In this document: one piece after another, positions 19,532 through 28,526 of the stretch
How positions within the stretch are numbered: position 1 is the stretch's first letter
How the letters are laid out: each line of letters begins with the position of its first letter
From: Burkholderiaceae bacterium
Lineage (GTDB): Bacteria > Pseudomonadota > Gammaproteobacteria > Burkholderiales > Burkholderiaceae_C
Length of the DNA stretch: 64,000 nucleotides
Reading direction: 5' to 3'
NCBI GenBank assembly: GCA_023954035.1
Contig: JAMLIT010000010.1
Location: forward strand, 1 to 64,000
The notes under the pieces: generated by a model
Told to the model about the DNA's origin: nothing
The model's database searches: none
The model's input: only the letters and a program-made list of their open reading frames with translations
Program-made: the position numbers and the translations under genes

Positions 19532-20383
19532 ATGTCCGATACCGCTGCCCCAGCACCCCCTACATCCGCATCCGCATCAGCTGTAGCCTTCATTGGCGGC
19601 GGCAACATGGCCAGCGCGCTGATCGGCGGCCTGCTGGCGCAAGGCATGGCGCCGGCGCAAATCGAGGTGGTGGAGCCCGCGGAGGCCGCGCGCAGCAGCT
19701 TGCTCGCGCGCTTCGGCATCACCGCGCAAGCGCTTCCCGGACCACAGCTTCGGGACGCTGATCTGGTCGTCTGGGCCGTCAAACCCCAGGTGTTTCGCGA
19801 AGCTGCCTTGCAGGCGCGTCCGCTCACGAACGCCGCCCTGCACCTGAGCGTAGCCGCGGGCATCCGCAGCAGCAGCATTGCCCAATGGCTGGGCACCGAG
19901 CGCGTGGTGCGCGCCATGCCCAATACGCCGGCATTGATTGGCAGAGGCATGAGCGCGCTGTTTGCACGCAACGCCGTCGATGCGCTGGAATGCAAGCGGG
20001 TCGAGCAGCTCATGGCACCCACCGGAGAGACGTTGTGGGTCACGCAAGAGCCGCTGCTTGACGCGGTGACCGCGCTCTCGGGCTCCGGCCCCGCCTACGT
20101 TTTCTACTTTCTCGAAGCCATGACCCGCGCCGGTACCTCCATGGGACTGAGCGAGACGCAGGCGCACCGACTGGCGGTGGGCACTTTCGCCGGCGCGGCC
20201 GAGCTGGCGCGCCAATCGGACGAGTCCCCGGAGGTGCTGCGCCAGCGCGTCACCTCCAAGGGCGGCACCACGCACGCAGCCATCGAATCCATGGAGCACG
20301 CCGGCATCGCGGATGCCCTGGTCCGGGCCATCGAAGCGGCGCAGCAACGCGCACGCGAGCTCGGCGACGAGTTCGGCACTTGA
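19532..20383 (+). CDS. proC: Pyrroline-5-carboxylate reductase
   Basis: Last step of proline synthesis: NAD(P)H-dependent reduction of pyrroline-5-carboxylate. 283 aa (E. coli 269; the excess is an Ala/Pro/Ser-rich N-terminal tail). Rossmann motif AFIGGGNMASALIGG (about 18-32), MPNTPALIGRGMS and the C-terminal ALSGSGPAYVFYFLEAM and VTSKGGTTHAAIESM are diagnostic. It lies 61 bp after glpK; its stop is followed by a family repeat and the convergent ubiA. Confidence 0.97.
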   Translation: MSDTAAPAPPTSASASAVAFIGGGNMASALIGGLLAQGMAPAQIEVVEPAEAARSSLLARFGITAQALPGPQLRDADLVVWAVKPQVFREAALQARPLTNAALHLSVAAGIRSSSIAQWLGTERVVRAMPNTPALIGRGMSALFARNAVDALECKRVEQLMAPTGETLWVTQEPLLDAVTALSGSGPAYVFYFLEAMTRAGTSMGLSETQAHRLAVGTFAGAAELARQSDESPEVLRQRVTSKGGTTHAAIESMEHAGIADALVRAIEAAQQRARELGDEFGT

Positions 20384-20403
20384 GCCATTCAATTTCAGAA
20401 GTT

Positions 20404-20456
20404 TTTGGCCTCTAGCGCTTATTGGGCAAGCGCAAGCAGCTATTATTTTGATAGCT
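20404..20456. repeat. Interspersed 50-bp repeat, copy a (proC-ubiA)
   Basis: TTTGGCCTCTAGCGCTTATT core, with a hairpin GCGCTT/AAGCGC (20415-20433) and a second one AGCTAT/ATAGCT (20438-20456). It lies between convergent proC and ubiA, and its end supplies the TAG stop of ubiA (20455-20457). Related copies are at 36921, 38944 and 41578. Confidence 0.75.
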
Positions 20457-21324
20457 ATTGCCGCAACAAGAGATCGGTGGCGATGCCGGCAAACAGGGTC
20501 AATCCGATCCAATGGTTCAGTCGAAAAGCGCGAAAACACCCGTCGCGCGTGCGGCCCCGGATCATTAGCGCGTGCCAAACCACCTGCACCAGCACCAGCG
20601 CCAGCGCAGTGAACAACCCCACGCCAAAGCCCTGCGCCCGCAGCGCCAGCCCCCAGATCACCACCAGCCCCAGGTAGAAAGCGAGCACGGCGGCCACGTC
20701 GAACCGACCCAGCGTAATGGCCGAGGTCTTCATGCCGATCTTCAGATCGTCGTCGCGGTCCACCATCGCGTACTCGGTGTCGTAGGCCAGCACCCAGCAC
20801 GCATTGCCCAGCAGCAGCCAGGCGGCCAGCATGGGCACGTCGTTGTTCACAGCGGCAAACGCCATGGGAATGCCGAAGCTGAACGCCAGGCCCAGCACCG
20901 CCTGCGGCATGGCCACATAGCGCTTGGCAAAGGGATAGACCACGGTGATCGCCAGCGCCGCCACCGACCAGGCCATGGTCAGCACATTGGTCAGCAGCAC
21001 CAGGCCAAAGGCGGCGGCGGCCAACGCCGCGGCCAGGATCAGGGCCTCGCGCACCGACACCGCTCCGGTGGTCACCGGCCGCTGCGCCGTGCGCTTGACG
21101 TGGCGGTCGAACTCTCGGTCGGCCACGTCGTTGATGCAGCAGCCCGCGCTGCGCATCAAAATGGTGCCCAGCGCAAACACCGCCAGCAGCCGCCACCCCG
21201 GAAAACCACCCGCCGCAATCCACAGGGCCGACAGCGTGGGCCAGAGCAGCAGCAGCCAGCCGGCGGGTCGATTCCAGCGAATCAGGTCCAGGTACAGGGC
21301 AAAGCGGGAGCGGGGGGCGGACAT
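20455..21324 (-). CDS. ubiA: 4-hydroxybenzoate polyprenyltransferase
   Basis: Integral membrane enzyme that attaches the polyprenyl chain to 4-hydroxybenzoate in ubiquinone synthesis. 289 aa, about nine transmembrane helices. Both Asp-rich Mg-diphosphate motifs are present: NDVADREFD (about 66-74) and [21 protein letters not shown] before the first motif is typical. The stop codon lies in the adjacent repeat. It is divergent from the hybrid kinase. Confidence 0.96.
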   Translation of the reverse strand: MSAPRSRFALYLDLIRWNRPAGWLLLLWPTLSALWIAAGGFPGWRLLAVFALGTILMRSAGCCINDVADREFDRHVKRTAQRPVTTGAVSVREALILAAALAAAAFGLVLLTNVLTMAWSVAALAITVVYPFAKRYVAMPQAVLGLAFSFGIPMAFAAVNNDVPMLAAWLLLGNACWVLAYDTEYAMVDRDDDLKIGMKTSAITLGRFDVAAVLAFYLGLVVIWGLALRAQGFGVGLFTALALVLVQVVWHALMIRGRTRDGCFRAFRLNHWIGLTLFAGIATDLLLRQ

Positions 21325-21437
21325 GGCAGGCGGGGCAATGGGCGACGGGCGCAGCGGGCAGAGCCTTCGCGGCGGCTGCTCAATGTAGCAGCCGCGGCGA
21401 ACCCGTGAGGCGCCCGTCTTTTGGTGACAATGCTTGC

Positions 21438-21452
21438 GTGCACAGTGTGCAC
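21438..21452. promoter_or_regulatory. Paired GTGCAC palindromes upstream of the hybrid kinase
   Basis: GTGCAC-AGT-GTGCAC: two copies of a self-palindromic hexamer with a 9-bp period, in the 156-bp gap between divergent ubiA and the kinase. It could be a dimeric regulator site. It overlaps an alternative upstream start region of the kinase frame, so it could also be coding. Confidence 0.25.
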
Positions 21453-21480
21453 GGCCTCAAAAGAACTTCGAAACCCCAAG

Positions 21481-24400
21481 ATGCTGCCAGCCACCGACGT
21501 CTCTCCCCTGCCGCTTGCGCCCACGCTACCGGGCGATGTGCACTCCGAACGCGACGAAGTGCGCGTTTCGCGGCGCGTGATGTTCGGGTTCCTGCTTGCG
21601 GCGCTGGCCACCGTCCTCATCGGCATCGTCACCTACTGGGCCTCGGCCGAGCGCGGGAACGCCGTGGCGCGTCTGGGACGCGCGCAGCAATCGGTTGAAC
21701 AACTGCAGAAGGTCATGCGCACCGCAATCGAAGCGGAGAGCGGCCAGCGCGGCTTCCTGCTGACCGGCGAGGCGCGCTACCTCAGCGTGTACGAAATGGC
21801 GGTCGGGAAAATGCCCGAACAGCTCGACGCGCTTCGCCGCACGCTCAATGAACGCGAATCCTTGATCGAACGCCACAAGGAACTGGCCGCGCTCATCGAT
21901 GCCAAATGGGACCAGCTGGCGCGCACCGTCGCGCTGTACCGCAGCGGCAAAACCGACGAGGCCCTCTCCCTCGCGCGCGCGGGCCACGGCCAAACCATCC
22001 TGGAAAAGCTGCGCGCCGTGGGGGATGCCTTTGCTGCCGAGCTGCAGCAGCGCGCCGACGAGCGCCGCGACGAATGGCGCACCTCGGCCAATTGGTCGAC
22101 CTGGGTCGCCGGGGGCGGCTCCGTGCTGCTGCTGGTGCTCATCGGCATGGCCGCCGCCATGACGGCCCGCGAGCAGGCGAACAAGGCGCGCCAATCCTGG
22201 GTCGACCGCGGAATCCTGGGGTTGGGCGTCGCGCTGCAAGGCGATCATGCCCTGGACGGCCTCGGCGAGCTGGCCATGCGCCAGCTCGCGGCCTACATGG
22301 GTGCACAGGTGGGCGCGGCCTATGTGGTGCGGGGCGCGCAGCGGCTGGAGCTGTTTGGCGCGTACGCCCTCGATTCCCAGCACGCCATGGGCACCGTGGT
22401 ACCGGGCGAGGGCTTGCTGGGCGAAGCCTTGCGTTCTCGCGCGTTGCACCACGTGCGCGAGGTGCCCGAGGGCTACCTGCGCGTCACCTCGGCCACAGGC
22501 GCGGCCACGCCCCGCGAATTGCTGCTGATGCCGGCGGTCTACGGCGCCCGCGTGTTTGCGGTGCTGGAACTGGGTTTCTTCCGCGAAGTGCGTCTGGCCG
22601 ACAAAGAGCTGCTGCGGCGCGCTTCGGAGATGCTAGCGCTCGCCATTCGCGCCGCGCTCGACCGCAGCGAACTCGAGCGCCTGCTGCGCGAGACGCAGCG
22701 CCAGTCCGAACAGCTTCAGACGCAGCAGGAAGAGCTGCGCGTATCGAACGAAGAGCTGGAGCAGCAAAGCCGCTCGCTCCAGGCATCGCAGGCACAGATG
22801 GAACTGCAGCAAACGGAGCTCGAGCAGACCAACGCCCAACTGGAGGAGCAGACCAGCCAGTTGGAGGAGCAGCGCGAGAAGCTGCTCATCGCCCAGGAAA
22901 TCCTGACCGCCAAGGCCAGCGAGCTGGAGCTGGCCAGCCAGTACAAAAGCGAATTCCTGGCCAACATGAGCCATGAACTGCGCACCCCGCTCAATTCCTC
23001 GCTCATTCTGGCCAAACTGCTGGGCGACAACAAAAGCGGCAATTTGAGCGCCGAGCAAGTGAAGTACGCGCAAACGATTTACGCCGCCGGCAACGACTTG
23101 CTGGCGCTGATCAACGACATCCTCGACCTGGCCAAAATCGAATCGGGCCAGGCCGACGTCGAGGTGGAACCCATTCCCATCGCCAAGACGCTGACCGCCC
23201 TGCTCGACCCGCTGCGCCCGCTGGCAGCGCAGAAAGGCCTGGCGATTTCCAGCAGCATCGACGCGGACGTCCCTGGTCACATGGAAACCGACCCGCGCCG
23301 CCTGGGCCAGATACTGAAAAACCTGCTCTCCAACGCGATCAAATTCACGGAAAACGGCTCGATCCACGTGCATGTCGGGATGGCGCCCAGCGGGCGGATT
23401 GCGTTTTCGGTGCGCGACACCGGCATTGGTATCGCCGCGCACCAGCAGGCCCTGGTGTTCGAGGCGTTTCGCCAGGCCGATGGCAGCACCCACCGCAAAT
23501 ACGGCGGCACGGGCCTGGGCCTTTCGATTTCGCGCAGCCTGGCGCACCGCCTGGGCGGCGACATCGTGCTCGAGAGCGTGCCCGGCCAGGGAAGCACCTT
23601 CACGCTCGAACTGCCGGTGCGCCTGGTGGACACCCGGCCCGCCGCGCCTGCTCCGGCTGCGGCGACGCCCGCCCTGCCGCCGCCAGCGCGGTCCACCCCT
23701 GCGCAGCCATGGAGCCAGGGCGCGCGCAGCCTGCTGGTGATCGAGGACGACCCCCGGTTTGCCCAGATTCTGCAAGAGCTGGCCGTCGAGAGGGGGTTTG
23801 AATGCGCCGTGGCCAGCAACGCGGCCCAAGGGCTGGAGATTGCCGCCGCGCATCCACCTGCAGCCATCGTGCTGGACGTGAACCTGCCCGATTTCTCCGG
23901 CCTGGGCGTGCTCGACCAGCTCAAGCGCAATCCGGCGACGCGCCATATTCCGGTGCACATCGTCTCCGTGGCCGACTATGCCAAGGAGGCGCTCGAGCGC
24001 GGCGCCGTGGGCTACGCGCTCAAGCCCGTCAAACGCGAGGAACTGGTGCGCGCGCTCGAGCGCCTGGAAGGCAAATTCACCCCCGGCCTGCGCCGCGTTC
24101 TGGTGGTGGAGGACGATGCCCGCCAGCGCGAGAGCGTGCGCGCGCTGCTGCAAAGCGACGGGATCGAGATCGTCGGCGTCGAAACCGCGGCGCAGGCCCT
24201 GGAGCAACTGGCCCGCAGCACCTTCGACTGCATGGTGATGGACGTGAATCTGCCCGACCTGAGCGGCTACGAATTGCTGGAGAAAATGGCCGAACAGGAA
24301 GAGGTGTCGTTCCCCCCCGTGATCGTCTACACCGGCCGGGCCCTGAACGCCGACGAAGAGCAGAAGCTGCGGCGTTTTTCGCGCTCGATCATCATCAAGG

Positions 24401-24903
24401 ACGCTCATTCGCCCGAACGCTTGCTCGACGAGGTCACCCTGTTCCTGCACCAGGTGGAATCCGAAATGAGCGAGGAGCGCCAGCGCATGCTGCAACGGGC
24501 GCGCAACCGCGAAGAGGCGTTCGAAGGCCGCACCATCCTGGTGGTGGAGGACGACGTGCGCAATGTCTTTGCGCTCGCCAGCGTGCTCGAACCCACCGGC
24601 ATCCGCGTGGAAATTGCCCGCAACGGGCGCGAAGCGCTGGAGTGGCTGGACAGCCACCGCGGCAAGCAAGGTGCCGATCTGGTCCTGATGGACATCATGA
24701 TGCCGGAGATGGACGGCTACACCGCCATGCGCGAGATTCGCAAGCGCCCGGATGGCAAGCGCATTCCCATCATTGCGCTCACGGCCAAGGCCATGCGCGA
24801 CGACCAGGAAAAATGCCTGGCCGCTGGCGCGAGCGACTACATCGCCAAGCCGCTGGACGTGGACAAGCTGATGTCGCTGGTGCGCGTCTGGATGCCGAAG
24901 TAA
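21481..24903 (+). CDS. Hybrid sensor histidine kinase CHASE3-GAF-HisKA-HATPase with three receiver domains
   Basis: 1140 aa from the ATG at 21481 (the frame is open to a TTG at 21421). Order: TM1 (34-53), periplasmic CHASE3 domain (about 60-190; IEAESGQRGFLLTGEARYL), TM2 (209-228), GAF domain (about 245-400), a long Gln/Glu-rich coiled coil (400-490), HisKA with phospho-acceptor H498 (SHELRTPLN), HATPase (about 600-715; DTGIGI, GGTGLGLSISR), then receiver domains at about 748-865, 870-990 and 1015-1135, each with the acidic pocket and a VLDVNLPD-like aspartate strand. It heads an operon with CheR, CheB and a second kinase. The signal is unknown. Confidence 0.93.
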   Translation: MLPATDVSPLPLAPTLPGDVHSERDEVRVSRRVMFGFLLAALATVLIGIVTYWASAERGNAVARLGRAQQSVEQLQKVMRTAIEAESGQRGFLLTGEARYLSVYEMAVGKMPEQLDALRRTLNERESLIERHKELAALIDAKWDQLARTVALYRSGKTDEALSLARAGHGQTILEKLRAVGDAFAAELQQRADERRDEWRTSANWSTWVAGGGSVLLLVLIGMAAAMTAREQANKARQSWVDRGILGLGVALQGDHALDGLGELAMRQLAAYMGAQVGAAYVVRGAQRLELFGAYALDSQHAMGTVVPGEGLLGEALRSRALHHVREVPEGYLRVTSATGAATPRELLLMPAVYGARVFAVLELGFFREVRLADKELLRRASEMLALAIRAALDRSELERLLRETQRQSEQLQTQQEELRVSNEELEQQSRSLQASQAQMELQQTELEQTNAQLEEQTSQLEEQREKLLIAQEILTAKASELELASQYKSEFLANMSHELRTPLNSSLILAKLLGDNKSGNLSAEQVKYAQTIYAAGNDLLALINDILDLAKIESGQADVEVEPIPIAKTLTALLDPLRPLAAQKGLAISSSIDADVPGHMETDPRRLGQILKNLLSNAIKFTENGSIHVHVGMAPSGRIAFSVRDTGIGIAAHQQALVFEAFRQADGSTHRKYGGTGLGLSISRSLAHRLGGDIVLESVPGQGSTFTLELPVRLVDTRPAAPAPAAATPALPPPARSTPAQPWSQGARSLLVIEDDPRFAQILQELAVERGFECAVASNAAQGLEIAAAHPPAAIVLDVNLPDFSGLGVLDQLKRNPATRHIPVHIVSVADYAKEALERGAVGYALKPVKREELVRALERLEGKFTPGLRRVLVVEDDARQRESVRALLQSDGIEIVGVETAAQALEQLARSTFDCMVMDVNLPDLSGYELLEKMAEQEEVSFPPVIVYTGRALNADEEQKLRRFSRSIIIKDAHSPERLLDEVTLFLHQVESEMSEERQRMLQRARNREEAFEGRTILVVEDDVRNVFALASVLEPTGIRVEIARNGREALEWLDSHRGKQGADLVLMDIMMPEMDGYTAMREIRKRPDGKRIPIIALTAKAMRDDQEKCLAAGASDYIAKPLDVDKLMSLVRVWMPK

Positions 24904-24920
24904 ATCGGGTTTTTGCATCC

Positions 24921-25760
24921 ATGGCGCATCGCAAACTCTCCAAGACCGCCGACATCGAGCAGCGTTTGCTGCTGGACGCCATTTTTCTGCGCTACCACTA
25001 CGACTTTCGCTCCTATGCCCAGGCTTCGCTGCGTCGGCGGCTCAACGCAGCGCTGGCGCACTTCCAATGCAAGACGATTTCGCAGCTTCAGGACCGCGTG
25101 CTGCACGAGCCCGAGGTATTTGCCGGCATGCTGGACTACCTCACCGTGCAAGTGAGCGACATGTTCCGCGACCCCAGCTATTTTCGCGCTCTGCGCGAAC
25201 AGGTGCTGCCGCATTTGCGCACCTATCCGTCCCTGAAAATCTGGGTGGCCGGTTGCAGCGCGGGCGAAGAGGTGTATTCGCTGGCCGTGCTGCTCAAGGA
25301 GGCCGGATTGCTCGAACGCAGCCTGATCTACGCCACCGATATCAACACCCGGGCGCTGCAGGCCGCCAGCGCCGGTGTCTTCGACATCGAGCGCGTGGCG
25401 GCGTTCACGCAGAACCACGCCGCTTCCGGTGCGGCGGGCTCGCTCTCGGACTACTACACGGCCGGCTACGGCCGGGTCGTGTTCCACAAGTCGCTGCGCG
25501 AACACATGGTGTTCTCCGACCACAGCCTGGCCACGGACAGCGTCTTTTCCGAAGTCCATCTGGTGTCCTGCCGCAACGTGCTGATCTATTTTGAGCGCAG
25601 CTTGCAGGACCGCGCCCTCGGCCTGTTCCGCGAGGCGCTGTGCCATCGGGGGTTTCTGGGTCTTGGCAGCAAGGAGTCGCTGCGCTTTTCCAGCCACGCC
25701 GACGCGTTCGAGGACTTCGTGCTGCCGCAGCGCATTTACCGCAAGAGAGCGCCGGCATGA
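24921..25760 (+). CDS. CheR-type protein-glutamate methyltransferase
   Basis: 279 aa with an N-terminal helical CheR_N domain (about 1-75) and a SAM-dependent methyltransferase domain (VAGCSAGEEVYSLAVLLKE is the SAM-binding motif; LVSCRNVLIYF is the conserved segment). In chemotaxis CheR methylates receptor glutamates. Here no receptor, CheA or CheW gene is adjacent, so its substrate may be the hybrid kinase or another protein. It starts 17 bp after the kinase stop and overlaps cheB by ATGA. Confidence 0.92.
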   Translation: MAHRKLSKTADIEQRLLLDAIFLRYHYDFRSYAQASLRRRLNAALAHFQCKTISQLQDRVLHEPEVFAGMLDYLTVQVSDMFRDPSYFRALREQVLPHLRTYPSLKIWVAGCSAGEEVYSLAVLLKEAGLLERSLIYATDINTRALQAASAGVFDIERVAAFTQNHAASGAAGSLSDYYTAGYGRVVFHKSLREHMVFSDHSLATDSVFSEVHLVSCRNVLIYFERSLQDRALGLFREALCHRGFLGLGSKESLRFSSHADAFEDFVLPQRIYRKRAPA

Positions 25761-26350
25761 CCCGTCCGATCCAGGCATTTCAGGCCATCGTTATCGGCGG
25801 CTCCGCCGGCGCCATGGAAGCCTTGCTGACCTTGCTGCCCGCCCTGCCGGCGACGCTGCGCGCCAGCATCGCCGTGACGCTGCACGTGCAGCGCGATAAG
25901 CCCAGCCTTCTCGCGCAAGTGTTTGGCCCGCGCTGCGCCCTGGCGGTCCGCGAGGCGCACGACCAAGAGCCGCTCGAGCCCGGCACCATCTTTTTTGCAC
26001 CGCCCGACTACCATTTGCTGGTGGACCAGGGGCCGCGGTTGAGCCTTTCCTTGGACGCGCCGCTGCATTTCTCGCGCCCGGCCATCGACGTTCTCTTTGA
26101 ATCGGCAGCCGACCTCCTGGGCGAGCACCTGATCGGCATCCTGCTTTCTGGCGCCAACGCCGACGGCGCCCAGGGCCTTGCTGCCATCCACCGGGCCGGC
26201 GGTTTGTGTCTGGTGCAATCGCCGGACAGCGCCCCATCGCCCACGATGCCGCTGGCCGCGCTGTCACTGGTTCCCGACGGCGCACAGGTCCTGAGCCCGG
26301 CGGCCATGGCCGAGACCCTCATCGGCCTGCACACGCGGAGATTGCTGTGA
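25757..26350 (+). CDS. CheB-type methylesterase domain protein, no receiver domain
   Basis: 197 aa corresponding to the catalytic CheB domain alone. The likely catalytic triad is visible: Ser in GGSAGAME, His in TLHVQRD and Asp in LLSGANADGAQG. The N-terminal receiver that normally gates CheB is absent, so control may come from a partner. ATG overlaps the cheR stop (ATGA) and its stop overlaps the next start (GTGA), indicating tight coupling. Confidence 0.92.
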   Translation: MTRPIQAFQAIVIGGSAGAMEALLTLLPALPATLRASIAVTLHVQRDKPSLLAQVFGPRCALAVREAHDQEPLEPGTIFFAPPDYHLLVDQGPRLSLSLDAPLHFSRPAIDVLFESAADLLGEHLIGILLSGANADGAQGLAAIHRAGGLCLVQSPDSAPSPTMPLAALSLVPDGAQVLSPAAMAETLIGLHTRRLL

Positions 26351-27495
26351 AACGACCTGCCAGCCTGGACGCGCAACGCCAAACGCCGATCAAGTGCCTG
26401 ATCGTCGACGACATCGAGGAAAACCTGGTGGCCCTGCAAGCCTTGCTCGAGCGCGAGGGGCTGCTGATTCTCAAGGCGCGCTCGGGCGCGCAGGCGCTGG
26501 AACTGCTGCTTGCGCATGGCGACATTGCGCTGGCACTGCTGGACGTACAAATGCCCGAAATGAACGGCTTCGAACTCGCCGAGCTGATTCGCGGACGCGA
26601 GCGCACGCGCCACATTCCGCTGATCTTCATCACCGCGGGCGCGCAAAACCCGGGCTGGCAGTTCAAAGGCTACGACGCCGGCGCCGTGGATTTTCTCTAC
26701 AAGCCCATCGACCCGCACATTTTGCTGAGCAAGGTCGAAGTGTTTTTCACCCTGCACCGCCAAAAACGCGCGCTGGCGCACGAACTGGCCGAGCGGACCG
26801 AGGCGCTGCGCATCAACGAGATGTTCATGGCGGTGCTGGGCCACGACCTGCGCACCCCACTGACTTCGGTCACTCTGGCCTCCGGCGCCCTGGCGCGCAC
26901 CTGTACGGACGACAAGAGCAAGGCGCTGGCCGAGCGCATTCTCTCCAGCGCGCGGCGCATGGACGCGATGATCGAGGATTTGCTCGACCTCACACGCATC
27001 CGCCAATACGGTGGCCTCAGCCTGCATCCCAAACCGCTGGATCTGGGCGAACTGTGCGAGCGCCTCGTCGACGAGCTGCATGGTCACGGCGACCGGCAGG
27101 TGGTGCTCAGCCGCACGGGCACGCTGACCGGGTCGTGGGACGGGGATCGCCTGGCCCAGGTGCTGAGCAATCTGCTGGGCAATGCGCTGCGCCACGGTGC
27201 AGCCGACCGCCCCATTGCCCTGGCACTCGATGGCAGCCAAGGGGGTGAGGTTCGCCTGGAAATAAGCAATGGCGGCTGTATTGCCGCCGATTTGCTGCCG
27301 GTGTTGTTCCACCCTTTTCGCGGTGGCAGCGGTCAAGGTGGGCGGCGCGATGGGCTGGGCCTGGGCCTGTACATCGTGCAGCAAATCGTCAGCAGCCACG
27401 GCGGCAACATTGCGGTGCACAGCGCGGACGAGCGCACCTGCTTTACCGTCCACCTTCCCAGGCAGTGCCCAGGAACCCGCCTCTCAGGCGCCTGA
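26347..27495 (+). CDS. Receiver-histidine kinase fusion (REC-HisKA-HATPase)
   Basis: 382 aa, soluble. An N-terminal receiver (about 16-130, phospho-acceptor D66 in LALLDVQMPE, K at YKPID) is linked by a short coiled coil to HisKA (H166 in GHDLRTPLTS) and a HATPase domain (GLGLGLYIVQQIVSSHGG). This layout suggests phosphorelay input from another kinase, probably the upstream hybrid kinase. The GTG start at 26347 overlaps the CheB stop. Its 3' end overlaps the convergent response regulator by 12 bp. Confidence 0.92.
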   Translation: MKRPASLDAQRQTPIKCLIVDDIEENLVALQALLEREGLLILKARSGAQALELLLAHGDIALALLDVQMPEMNGFELAELIRGRERTRHIPLIFITAGAQNPGWQFKGYDAGAVDFLYKPIDPHILLSKVEVFFTLHRQKRALAHELAERTEALRINEMFMAVLGHDLRTPLTSVTLASGALARTCTDDKSKALAERILSSARRMDAMIEDLLDLTRIRQYGGLSLHPKPLDLGELCERLVDELHGHGDRQVVLSRTGTLTGSWDGDRLAQVLSNLLGNALRHGAADRPIALALDGSQGGEVRLEISNGGCIAADLLPVLFHPFRGGSGQGGRRDGLGLGLYIVQQIVSSHGGNIAVHSADERTCFTVHLPRQCPGTRLSGA

Positions 27496-27861
27496 ATTCC
27501 TGCCAGGGGCCAGGGCCCACTCGGCCTCCTGCAGCAGCGCGTCGAGCTGCTCGACCTCGAACGGTTTGAGCAGCGTGTGCACATGGGGTCCCCAGGCCTG
27601 CGCATGCGGGCCCAGTTGGTAGCCCGAGCACAGCACCAGCCAGCGGTTCCGATCCGCGGCCAGCAGGCGCTGCGCCAGGTCAATCCCCGACAGACCAGGC
27701 AGACTGACGTCGGTCACCACCAGGTTGAATGCGTGCTCCGCATCCAGCGCCAGGGCGTGCTCGGCGCTTTCGCACAGCGTGACCGAGCGCCCCTCAGCCT
27801 CCATCAGCATGCCAATCGTCTCTCGCAGCTCGGCGTGGTCTTCAACGTACAGAATGCGCAT
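27484..27861 (-). CDS. Single-domain response regulator
   Basis: 125 aa, a receiver domain only. Acidic pocket EDH near 7-9, phospho-acceptor D51 (LVVTDVSLPG), and LKPF carrying the conserved lysine. No output domain. It is convergent with, and overlaps by 12 bp, the kinase operon to its left, so it is a probable stand-alone phosphorelay shuttle or competitor for that module. Longer in-frame ORFs upstream are non-coding. Confidence 0.9.
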   Translation of the reverse strand: MRILYVEDHAELRETIGMLMEAEGRSVTLCESAEHALALDAEHAFNLVVTDVSLPGLSGIDLAQRLLAADRNRWLVLCSGYQLGPHAQAWGPHVHTLLKPFEVEQLDALLQEAEWALAPGRNSGA

Positions 27862-27956
27862 GGGGGGCGGGAAGGGGGATGCTCGCAAACCACGATCATC
27901 GCAAGAGCCCTCGCCCGCGCGCTGTAGGACGGCGCCCTGAGCGCCCGCGGTGAAAA

Positions 27957-28466
27957 CTACTCCTCCAGCAGCGAGCGCAGCATCCAGGCGGTCTGCTCGT
28001 GCACCGTCAGACGTTGGGTCAGCAGGTCGGCCGTGGGTTCGTCGCCCGCCTTGTCGGCCAGCGGGAACAGCTCGCGCGCCGTGCGGGCCACAGCCTCGTG
28101 GCCGGTGACCAGTACGCGCACCATGTCCAGCGCTCGCGGCGGCTCGGCCGGAGCATCGGGAAGACTGGTGAGCTTGCCAAACTGCGCGTAGGATCCCGGC
28201 GCCGTATGGCCCAGCGAGCGCACGCGCTCGGCAATCGGATCGACGGCATTCCACAGCTCGGTGTACTGCCCCATGAACATCAGGTGCAAGGTGTTGAACA
28301 TCGGGCCGGTGACGTTCCAGTGGAAATTGTGCGTCGTGAGGTAGAGCGTATAAGTGTCTGCCAGCAGGCGCGAAAGCCCCTTGGCGATCGCTGCGCGGTC
28401 TTGCTCCGAGATGCCGATATTGATGCGCGGTGCCCCACCAGCGGGAGATGCGGGTTTTTTGGCCAT
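27957..28466 (-). CDS. dps: Dps family ferritin-like DNA-protection protein
   Basis: 169 aa. Ferroxidase-centre motif [12 protein letters not shown] followed by the helix with [15 protein letters not shown] marks a Dps/Dpr dodecamer subunit that oxidises Fe(II) with peroxide and stores the iron. The Lys-rich N-terminus (MAKKPASP) may bind DNA. The ATG at 28466 has a strong AAGGACG site; an upstream in-frame start is rejected. It lies 60 bp after oxyR in the same direction, fitting peroxide-responsive control. Confidence 0.95.
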   Translation of the reverse strand: MAKKPASPAGGAPRINIGISEQDRAAIAKGLSRLLADTYTLYLTTHNFHWNVTGPMFNTLHLMFMGQYTELWNAVDPIAERVRSLGHTAPGSYAQFGKLTSLPDAPAEPPRALDMVRVLVTGHEAVARTARELFPLADKAGDEPTADLLTQRLTVHEQTAWMLRSLLEE

Positions 28467-28526
28467 GAGACGTCCTTTCGACTGATAAAGAAAAACAGCT
28501 TGGTGCCTTCCCACTATAGGTCGGGT

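Noticed and set aside
28467-28526. Possible OxyR site (CTATAG) upstream of dps
   Set aside because: Only one half-site was seen; the ATAG-N7-CTAT spacing of OxyR sites is not met.
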